The translations under genes were made by a program, and so were the position numbers. From the NCBI RefSeq assembly GCF_020171925.1, contig NZ_JAIVAR010000002.1, positions 248,001 through 312,000 on the forward strand: 64,000 nucleotides of DNA, in the 5' to 3' direction. The notes below the pieces were generated by a model. That model was given only the letters and a program-made list of their open reading frames with translations, did no database searches and was not told the DNA's origin. Below are positions 56,889 through 64,000 of the stretch, piece by piece; the first letter of the stretch is position 1; the number at the start of each line of letters is the position of its first letter. This DNA comes from Rossellomorea aquimaris. Lineage in GTDB: Bacteria; Bacillota; Bacilli; Bacillales; Bacillaceae_B.

Positions 56889-59800
56889 TTGTATTTCTGG
56901 TTCAAAAGAAAAAGAAAACGGTTTTTGAGAAGTCTTACTTGGTTAATGATTTTGATGTTAATGCTACCCGCAATGACTTATGCGGCCACGGACGAAGAGA
57001 CTAATCTTAGAGAGACGGAAAAATTCGTAGAAGAGTCTAATCAATTAATTAAGATACAGGTACGAAACGAACTAGCTCTAGAAAATGGTATCAATTTGAC
57101 TGAAGGTCAAAATCTATTTGTATATCAAAACGGTGAAGAATACTCTATTCAAGTAGGGTTATCAACATATGTTATTCCGAAAGCTTCAATTATGGCTACT
57201 GAAGCCACTACTGAAGAAGCTGTATTTTACGTGGATGAAGCTACTGAACAAGTTATAATTAAGGCAGAAGCAAAACTATACGAAACTAATAAATTTGAGA
57301 AAATAATAGGAACAGCTATTGAAGAAGTAAGCTATCCGGTATTTGGAGAAAATGCCGATTATTATGTAATCTTAATAGGTAACAAGAAAGCATATGTTAA
57401 AAAGATTGATATTCTAATTAAGAAAGAAACTGCTGATATTAGTGAAACAGTCACAGACGATGAACCGGAGGGAAATACACAGGATAAAAATACTCCTTCT
57501 GAATTCACTATTGAAGAAGCTGAAGTAATAAAGAAAGTGAATGAAACTACTGAAGAAGTAAAACAACAAGATCTAACAACTGAACTACAGTCGGTAGAAA
57601 TCAATGAATCCCTTAAAACTACTGAGCAGGCTAAAGTTGAAAAATCTTCGAAAACACTTTCTCTTAAGACTTATACGCTTACGTTTGATCAAGCAGGCTA
57701 CTTTACTCCAAAAGGCGGAGTCGTTTCCTTATATGATAATAGTACTGGTGAATTGGTAAAAGTAGGTGAATTGGCAAATAATCAGTCTTATAGATTCATT
57801 GAAGATGCCGGCAATTGGATTAAAGTAAAAATGGGTCAAAGCTATGGTTATGTTTTAAAAGAAGCTACTATTCCTTCAACAGGTGAAAACGTTTTTAACA
57901 TATCTTCTGGAGAAAATAGCGAATTATTTAAGGCGTATGGAACTACAAACTTGACTGTCTATGATAATTCATCTGGCAGCCTTGTGAGAATGGGGACAAT
58001 CTTAAAGGGTGTACCATTATCAATTGTTTCAGAAGAAGGAAGTTGGTTGAAAATAGATTTTCTTGGAAGGAAAGGGTATATATATAAACCCTCAACTAAA
58101 AGAGACTATATTGAATCAGATAAATTCTTTAAAATTAACAGTGAACAGTATTTATCCGTTTACGATAATAGTACAGGGAAATTGAGAAACGTAGGAGCAC
58201 TACAACCCAAACAAGTTTATCCTATAGAAGATTTTTATGGGAACTGGATAAAGATTAAATTTGGAAACGGGTATGGATTTGTCTGGCAAGCATCTACATC
58301 TCCGGTCAGCTCTCATGAGATACAAAATATAAATAATAATCTTATGAACAGTAACAGGAGTTTTTTAACACAAGGTTATGTATCGGTGTATGATAATACT
58401 TCGGGTTCACTAGTGAAGTTTGGCTCGATTGATCCAAATATTAAATACCCTATCATCGATCAAACTGGTAACTGGTATAAGATTGATTTTTCCGGGAGAG
58501 TTGGTTACGTATATGCGCCTGCTGTGAAGTTGGACTTTTCTCCTAAAGATAAGTACTTTAAAGTATCTACTGCTCAACTGACTGTTTATGATAACAGCAC
58601 TGGGAACTTGGTAAAAGTGGGAGAACTTCAGGTAGGTCAAGAATATCCAATAGAAGAGTATTATGGTAATTGGCTGAAAATAAAGTTTGGAGAAGGGTAC
58701 GGGTTTGTATGGAAAGATTCCACAAGCCCCGTACTGGAAAATTCTATTAATAACTTGAGTGGCAATACAAATAATGGAAGAATTGTAAGGGCCAAAGAAA
58801 CCATAACGGTATACGATAATTCTTCAGGAAATTTGGTGAAGTTCGGCTCTATCTATCCAGATGTAAGCTATCCGATAATAAATCAAGTCGGAAATTGGTA
58901 TAAAATTTCCTTCGCTGGTAGAGTTGGATATATATATGAACCATCTACCAGAATGGATTTTGTTTCAACGGATAAATATTTTAAGGTGATTCCTAAACAG
59001 TTAGCACTATATGATAATAGTACAGGAAAGTTAGTTAAGATAGGAGAGTTACCAAAGAACGAAGAATATCTTATTGAAGAGTATTATGGTAATTGGTTAA
59101 AGATAAAAGTTGGTAATGGTTTTGGCTTCGTGTGGAAAGAATCGACTAAACCAGTGCTATCACCTTCAATCAAGAATTTGAATACTGAATTAAATGGAAC
59201 AAGAGAAGCGAAATCAGATTCAACTATGAGCGTTTATGATAACACTTCTGGGTCATTAGTGAAGTTTGCAACTTTAGAACCTCGTGTAGGTGTTAAGGTA
59301 ATTGATAAAGTAGGAGATTGGTATAGAGTCGATATAGGATCAAGATTAGGTTATATTTATGGTCCAGCAGTCACTTCTATTGAATTCTTGCCGTCAGACG
59401 ATTTTTTTGAAATTACTAATTCAGTCTCTAATGTATATTCGTCACCGGATTTAAATGCTGGAAAAATGGCAGAGCTTATTCAAGGTCAAACGTTTGAAAT
59501 TGTAGATTCAAGAAACGACTGGCACAAAATTCAGTATGGAAGCTCATATGGGTATATCTTGAAGAAGGAAACGACAATTGGGAATAAGGCTAAATTTATT
59601 CCGGCGGTCAATCCTACTCAAAGTGATAACACTTTCGTTGCTATCCAAAACTTGCCTGTTTATGACAATAGTACAGGAAGCTTAATCAAATTTGCATCTA
59701 TAGAAAAAGGGGAGACCTACCCGTTTGTTTCTACTAAAGGTAACTGGATAGAAATTGTCATTGGCGGGAGAACCGGTTATGTCTATAAAACTGGTGTCCA

Positions 59801-60851
59801 AATCGGACCTATTGTAAGGAATAGTTATTCAGAATACACTTTTGATACTGCTCTACATTTCCAATTAGATAGAGCTGCTCCGCTATATGACACGACCAAA
59901 TATAAAGCTTATGTTCATTCGGATGCTTTTGGACAAATTAAAGATGGTTACGGTTATGTTTTTGAAGATGGTTGGAATGTGCGTGGAGGACCTAGTACAG
60001 ACTGTTGGAAGCTAAACGCTCGAACTTATACAAATGTAGAAAACCCACCATTAAGAAACGGAGAAAAGGTTCAAATACTTGGGGAACAAGTTACTAAAGT
60101 CGATGGGAAATATGAAAAGTGGTATCAAATCAACTACTACAGAACCTTCATGCCAAATGGTAATGGTGGCTACAATACTGCATATAGACCTTGGGTATAT
60201 GCAAGTGAAAATGATGTCTCTTACTTTATGAATCCAGTCAATTTTGTTAATGATGAACATTCAAGATTCCAATTCCTGCTTTTATCAGAATCAGCTGGTG
60301 TGCAGGGGGAGAAATTAAATAATGAAATGTTAACTAATAGAGGTAATTTAACAGGAAAAGGTAACGCGTTTGTAGAGGCCGGAAAGCTACATGGAATTAA
60401 TGAAATCTATCTTGTATCTCATGCAATTCATGAGACTGGTGCAGGTACTTCTCTCGAATCTACACTCTTAAAAGGATATAAGGTAAATAAAGTGGATGGA
60501 AATCCTGTTCCTGAAAGAACTGTGTATAACGTATATGGAATTGCAGCTATTGATACATGTGAAGGATCTCCATCGATATGTGCCGCAGAATTTGCTTATA
60601 AACAAGAATGGTTCTCTGTAGAACAAGCAATTATAGGGGGAGCGAAGTTTATTGGTGAGAAGTATATTTACAGGAAAGATAACGCTCAAAACACCTTATA
60701 TAAGATGAGGTGGAATCCTCAAATCCCTGCTAGCCACCAATATGCTACCGACATAGGTTGGGCTGAGAAGCAAGCAGTAAATTATTTCTCTGTATATTAC
60801 CAGAGGCTGGGATTAAAACCTAAAACTTTTGATGTACCAGTATATCAATAA
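56889..60851 (+). CDS. Secreted SH3-repeat glucosaminidase (LytD-like)
   Basis: A 1320-residue exoenzyme. It has a basic signal peptide (residues 1-32), a Glu/Thr-rich N-terminal region to about residue 255, about ten SH3-like units with YDNSTG/YDNSSG motifs (about 270-1000), and a C-terminal glucosaminidase domain. The catalytic Glu is in IYLVSHAIHETGAGTSLEST, and VYNVYGIAAID is the family follow-up. It is expected to cut GlcNAc-MurNAc bonds in peptidoglycan. The repeats share the motif of the M14 protein three genes upstream. TTG start with AGGGGGATGCAACA upstream. Confidence 0.9.
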   Translation: MYFWFKRKRKRFLRSLTWLMILMLMLPAMTYAATDEETNLRETEKFVEESNQLIKIQVRNELALENGINLTEGQNLFVYQNGEEYSIQVGLSTYVIPKASIMATEATTEEAVFYVDEATEQVIIKAEAKLYETNKFEKIIGTAIEEVSYPVFGENADYYVILIGNKKAYVKKIDILIKKETADISETVTDDEPEGNTQDKNTPSEFTIEEAEVIKKVNETTEEVKQQDLTTELQSVEINESLKTTEQAKVEKSSKTLSLKTYTLTFDQAGYFTPKGGVVSLYDNSTGELVKVGELANNQSYRFIEDAGNWIKVKMGQSYGYVLKEATIPSTGENVFNISSGENSELFKAYGTTNLTVYDNSSGSLVRMGTILKGVPLSIVSEEGSWLKIDFLGRKGYIYKPSTKRDYIESDKFFKINSEQYLSVYDNSTGKLRNVGALQPKQVYPIEDFYGNWIKIKFGNGYGFVWQASTSPVSSHEIQNINNNLMNSNRSFLTQGYVSVYDNTSGSLVKFGSIDPNIKYPIIDQTGNWYKIDFSGRVGYVYAPAVKLDFSPKDKYFKVSTAQLTVYDNSTGNLVKVGELQVGQEYPIEEYYGNWLKIKFGEGYGFVWKDSTSPVLENSINNLSGNTNNGRIVRAKETITVYDNSSGNLVKFGSIYPDVSYPIINQVGNWYKISFAGRVGYIYEPSTRMDFVSTDKYFKVIPKQLALYDNSTGKLVKIGELPKNEEYLIEEYYGNWLKIKVGNGFGFVWKESTKPVLSPSIKNLNTELNGTREAKSDSTMSVYDNTSGSLVKFATLEPRVGVKVIDKVGDWYRVDIGSRLGYIYGPAVTSIEFLPSDDFFEITNSVSNVYSSPDLNAGKMAELIQGQTFEIVDSRNDWHKIQYGSSYGYILKKETTIGNKAKFIPAVNPTQSDNTFVAIQNLPVYDNSTGSLIKFASIEKGETYPFVSTKGNWIEIVIGGRTGYVYKTGVQIGPIVRNSYSEYTFDTALHFQLDRAAPLYDTTKYKAYVHSDAFGQIKDGYGYVFEDGWNVRGGPSTDCWKLNARTYTNVENPPLRNGEKVQILGEQVTKVDGKYEKWYQINYYRTFMPNGNGGYNTAYRPWVYASENDVSYFMNPVNFVNDEHSRFQFLLLSESAGVQGEKLNNEMLTNRGNLTGKGNAFVEAGKLHGINEIYLVSHAIHETGAGTSLESTLLKGYKVNKVDGNPVPERTVYNVYGIAAIDTCEGSPSICAAEFAYKQEWFSVEQAIIGGAKFIGEKYIYRKDNAQNTLYKMRWNPQIPASHQYATDIGWAEKQAVNYFSVYYQRLGLKPKTFDVPVYQ

Positions 60852-60880
60852 ATGATATTATATAAGTAAGTAATAGAAAC

Positions 60881-60910
60881 AAAAAACTCGTCTATCTGAC
60901 GAGTTTTTTG
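60881..60910 (+). terminator. Intrinsic terminator of the glucosaminidase gene
   Basis: AAAAAACTCGTC / GACGAGTTTTTT stem with a TATCT loop. Confidence 0.92.
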
Positions 60911-60981
60911 TTTGTGGTAGGTTGATATTAAAAGAATATAATGTATTAGAATTACCTACATTCTAATTAAGATGTGATAAA

Positions 60982-62526
60982 ATGAGTATGTTTAGTAAAA
61001 TGAAACCAGAGGGATCTTACATGTCTAAGTTGAAATTTGTTAGTATTATCTTCTTTATTTCCACATTGTTTTTGAAGTTTTCGAGTATGTTTCGTGATTT
61101 AGTCATTGCTCATTATTTTGGAGCTACTTATATAGTGGATGCTTATAATGCTGCAATGATTATACCGAATGCATTCATATTATTTATGTTGACAGGAATG
61201 AAAGATGCTTTTGTTCCCAGTTATATAAAGCACGAGAAACTCAACAGGGGAAAAGAACATTTAACAAATATAGTTAAGGGTACGTTTATCATAGGTTTAC
61301 TTATTTCATTTATTGGAGCGGCACTGTCTCCTTTGTATTTTAATTTTATGTATCCTGAATTCAATAGTGAAGCGATAAACTTGGGGATTTGGACAGCATC
61401 GCTTTATTTTGCTTCAGTCTTCTTAGTGGGGATAAACGCGATTTATGAAGGGTACTTTGATTCTAAAAACAAATACTCATTTGCTACATTCTCTCAAACC
61501 ATAGTAGTCCTCTGTACAATGGGGAGTGCTGTCATTCTACACAGTTCGATGGGGGGATATTCTTTAGCTTTAGGATACTTAGTTGGAACGGTTATCTCGT
61601 TCTTTATTAAATTATTCTACTTGAAGCCTAAGAACTTCATTAATTGGAAACAGCCTTTAGATAAAAAAGAAGTTTATGATTATTATAAAATTTTCTTGCC
61701 TGTAGGTCTTACCATAATGGTAGGACAGATCAATCTTACTATTAACTTTCTGTTTGCCGGTCAGTTTGGAGAAGGGGTCATCTCTTACTTGAATTATGCT
61801 TCACGTATTGTCAGTATACCTCAAGCTATTTTTAGTGTAACAATCGCAACGATCATATTCCCAATTCTATCACGTGCCAGAGCAAACAATGATGATAGAT
61901 TATTTAAGTCAGGTATTGAAAAAGGATTGAATGTCATGATCTTGCTTCTTGCCCCTACATTGACAATTATGGCAGTGATGATGCAGGAAGTCATTCAAAT
62001 TGTTTTTGAAAGAGGGGCATTTGACAGGACAGCGACCATTGCTACTAGTGAAGTAGCGTTATATTACTTAGGTTCTATCCTGTTTTTTTCAATACATGTA
62101 ATTATCGCCAAAGGATTTTATACCTTAGAAAAAGGAAACTTAATACTAAAAATAGGGTACTTTAATATAATACTGAATGTCATATTCAATGAAATTTTTT
62201 CAACATTAATAGGATATAAAGGTTTGGCTCTATCTTCATCTGTAATAGGGTTCTTATATACTACAATAAGCTTTGTCATACTATATAAAATTGTCGATGG
62301 TTTTAACTTGAGATTTTTAAGTAAAGAGTATTTAAAAGTGCTTGTATCAGTTGTTCCAGTAGGATTTATTTTATACTTTTTGAAAAATGTTGGATATTTT
62401 CAAACGATGAATGTATTTTTAAAAGTTTTCTTCTTATCGACTGTAGGGTTGGTTATATATTTACTAATTTTGTTAGTCTTGAAGTCTGATCCACTAAGGA
62501 TGATACTAAAGAGAAATAACAAATAA
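60982..62526 (+). CDS. MurJ/MviN-like lipid-linked precursor flippase
   Basis: A 514-residue MOP-superfamily protein with about 14 membrane segments. The N-terminal SSMFRDLVIAHYFGATYIVD and the later NFLFAGQFGEGVISYLNYAS, VIQIVFERGAFD are MurJ-type motifs. It probably flips a lipid-linked saccharide, lipid II or a surface polysaccharide unit, across the membrane. ATG at 60982 has only a weak AAGATGTGATAA upstream; M at 61021 is an alternative. It sits between surface hydrolase and glycosyltransferase genes, which favours a polymer-specific role. Confidence 0.88.
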   Translation: MSMFSKMKPEGSYMSKLKFVSIIFFISTLFLKFSSMFRDLVIAHYFGATYIVDAYNAAMIIPNAFILFMLTGMKDAFVPSYIKHEKLNRGKEHLTNIVKGTFIIGLLISFIGAALSPLYFNFMYPEFNSEAINLGIWTASLYFASVFLVGINAIYEGYFDSKNKYSFATFSQTIVVLCTMGSAVILHSSMGGYSLALGYLVGTVISFFIKLFYLKPKNFINWKQPLDKKEVYDYYKIFLPVGLTIMVGQINLTINFLFAGQFGEGVISYLNYASRIVSIPQAIFSVTIATIIFPILSRARANNDDRLFKSGIEKGLNVMILLLAPTLTIMAVMMQEVIQIVFERGAFDRTATIATSEVALYYLGSILFFSIHVIIAKGFYTLEKGNLILKIGYFNIILNVIFNEIFSTLIGYKGLALSSSVIGFLYTTISFVILYKIVDGFNLRFLSKEYLKVLVSVVPVGFILYFLKNVGYFQTMNVFLKVFFLSTVGLVIYLLILLVLKSDPLRMILKRNNK

Positions 62527-62542
62527 AATCTGATTTTATTAA

Positions 62543-62571
62543 TTGACATACCTAAATCCCAGTTATATTCT
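62543..62571 (+). promoter_or_regulatory. Sigma-A promoter upstream of the last glycosyltransferase
   Basis: TTGACA at 62543-62548 and TATTCT at 62566-62571 with a 17-bp spacer. The leader carries TTCTTAAGAA and a CCCTTG / CAAGGG hairpin (62606-62633) before the GGGGAG ribosome binding site. Confidence 0.65.
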
Positions 62572-62655
62572 ATTGGTGTTTAGAGCGAATTCTTAAGAAT
62601 GACACCCTTGTTCCTCGAGAGAGATTCAAGGGATAAAAAAGGGGAGTGAACTTGA

Positions 62656-63747
62656 ATGAAAATACATTTGATAGCTAATATGTATCCGAGTGAAGAAGCG
62701 CCTAGTTATGGCGTGTTTGTCAAAAACACGGAGAAGATCTTAGAATCTGCAGATGTTCAAGTTGATAAAACGGTCTTAAAGAAAGCAACTTCAAAACGAG
62801 GGAAAATTACAGGCTATGCTTACTATTTTATAAAGATCCTATTAAAAGGTTTAGTTAATCGATATGATTATACCTATGTGCACTACGCAGCACACAATTC
62901 TTTACCTTTACTAATACTTAAAAAGTTGAAAAAGAACATTAAGATTGTAACCAATGTACATGGATCTGATGTTGTCCCAGAGGTTTCCTCTCAAGAGAAG
63001 TACCAAAAGTATGTAAAAAAACTTTTGGAGAATTCTTATAAAGTCATTACACCCTCTTTCTATTATAAAGATTTAGTGAAAGAAAAATATCGCCTAACTT
63101 CAACTCCGATTGAAGTATTCCCCTCAGGAGGAGTGAATAAGAAGATATTTCATCCGAAGAATAATAAAAAGGAACTTTATGATGTTTACGGATTGGACAT
63201 GGACTATCGATATATAGGATTTGTTAGTAGATTAGATGTAGGTAAGGGTTGGGACATCCTTTTGGATGCTATATCATTAATTAAAGAAGATCCGCTTTTT
63301 AAACACGTAAAGTTTATTATTGTTGGAGACGGAAAAGACCGGGTTCAATTTGAGAAAAAAGCAAAAGAGTTAGGGATAGAGGACAGAATAATCAGGTTTA
63401 GTCTACTTCCTCAAACATCTCTAGCGGATATTTATAATTGTATAGAAATTTTCGTTTTTCCAACTATGCGAAAAGGAGAGAGCCTCGGATTAGTCGGCCT
63501 TGAAGCGATGGCTTGCGGTACTCCAGTTGTTGGAAGTAACTTAGGGGGATTGAAAGACTATATTGTTGAGGGACAAAATGGATTTCTGTTTCCACCTGGA
63601 AATAGTAAAGCGTTAGTAGATAAAATGAAACAATATTTATTATTAGACACGAAAGAAAAAGAGTCCATGGTCAGTAGTTCATTAAATAAAGCTAATGAAT
63701 ATGAGGTGGAAAGTATTAAACCTGTATTAGTAGATATTTTTAAATGA
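62656..63747 (+). CDS. Glycosyltransferase family 4
   Basis: A 363-residue GT-B enzyme. The N-terminal half contains NMYPSEEAPSYGVFVKNTEK and VHGSDVVPEVSS. The C-terminal donor site is RKGESLGLVGLEAMACGTPV, with the conserved Glu pair, followed by VGSNLGGLKDYIVEGQNGFL. ATG with AAAGGGGAGTGAACTTGA upstream. It is the last gene of the surface cluster in view and has a terminator; sugar and acceptor unknown. It shares only fold-level likeness with the other GT4 at 48.3-49.5 kb. Confidence 0.88.
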   Translation: MKIHLIANMYPSEEAPSYGVFVKNTEKILESADVQVDKTVLKKATSKRGKITGYAYYFIKILLKGLVNRYDYTYVHYAAHNSLPLLILKKLKKNIKIVTNVHGSDVVPEVSSQEKYQKYVKKLLENSYKVITPSFYYKDLVKEKYRLTSTPIEVFPSGGVNKKIFHPKNNKKELYDVYGLDMDYRYIGFVSRLDVGKGWDILLDAISLIKEDPLFKHVKFIIVGDGKDRVQFEKKAKELGIEDRIIRFSLLPQTSLADIYNCIEIFVFPTMRKGESLGLVGLEAMACGTPVVGSNLGGLKDYIVEGQNGFLFPPGNSKALVDKMKQYLLLDTKEKESMVSSSLNKANEYEVESIKPVLVDIFK

Positions 63748-63815
63748 AATCCCGAATATCATAGTTTTTTTGGGAGGTCACTGAAGAACTATCGCCTCTT
63801 ATATACAATTGAATG

Positions 63816-63865
63816 AAAAACGGCCTGTTTTGGAGTGGATTTTTTTCCAAAAGGGCCGTTTTTTC
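63816..63865 (+). terminator. Intrinsic terminator of the last glycosyltransferase gene
   Basis: AAAACGGCC-TTTTGG / CCAAAA-GGGCCGTTTT long stem with a T-rich loop, then TTTTTT. The remaining 63866-64000 has no gene that I can support. Confidence 0.9.
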
Positions 63866-64000
63866 TATGGAGAAGGAGATCTTCTCTTTTATATAGATCC
63901 ATTAATTTAATTATTCTTTTTGTATTAGCGGTGAATATGCCTTGGCTCTTTGTATGTGGATGCCTATTAGACCGGAAGGTGAGGCGACCTCATATCCTTA

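Noticed and set aside
63866..64000. Start of another gene or an insertion sequence end at the window edge
   Set aside because: No frame, ribosome site or terminal repeat can be supported in the 135 bases available.

Overview
The window comes from a Gram-positive, endospore-forming, flagellated member of the Bacillaceae. The evidence is the gene content and order (atpAGDC, ywzB, ywmB, murA, spoIID, spoIIQ, spoIIID, mbl, flhO, flhP, fabZ, ywpF, ssbB, ywqA/ywqB, hutPHUIG), the strong AGGAGG-type ribosome binding sites, and the frequent GTG and TTG starts. The gene order parallels the atp-to-ywq region of Bacillus subtilis, but much accessory material differs. I cannot name the species from sequence alone; a marine or soil Bacillus-like genus would fit.

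Layout. 1-3.8 kb: end of the ATP synthase operon. 4-5.5 kb: two CotB-type spore coat genes. 6-19.3 kb: envelope and sporulation genes (ywmB, murA, spoIID, spoIIQ, spoIIID, mbl) interrupted by a sodium/solute symporter module with a DUF294 regulator and a DnaQ-like exonuclease. 19.3-22.6 kb: flagellar rod genes, fabZ and a lipoprotein. 22.6-25.5 kb: a matrix/cell-wall-anchoring module: class D sortase, a SinR-like repressor, an LPYTG surface protein, and a sinI gene preceded by what looks like a cyclic-di-GMP-I riboswitch and facing sinR. 25.6-32 kb: ywpF, ssbB, and the ywqA/ywqB helicase and SWIM pair. 32-39 kb: alkaline phosphatase, a YknW/YknX-like pair without its ABC transporter, several small genes, and a REP-associated (Y1/HUH) transposase. 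39-45.2 kb: complete histidine utilisation operon with a HutP attenuator. 45.8-47 kb: an RRNPP-type regulator with a divergent PapR-like peptide gene. 47-63.7 kb: AT-rich cell-surface region with LysM/NlpC hydrolase, glycosyltransferases, UDP-ManNAc dehydrogenase, TagA, GtaB, MurJ-like flippase, and two very large SH3-repeat exoenzymes.

Three features stand out. First, five intergenic arrays of 11-bp palindromes with a CCWGG core recur at almost exactly 25-bp spacing, with unrelated 14-bp spacers. The palindrome arms differ between arrays (GTA/TAC, GAG/CTC, GTG/CAC) but stay mostly complementary. Second, a separate palindromic family built on GGTACGTCCC occurs about ten times. One copy sits just upstream of the transposase gene, and two copies lie in frame inside ywqA and the alkaline phosphatase gene. 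Third, the riboswitch-sinI arrangement would wire a second messenger directly into the SinI/SinR biofilm switch.
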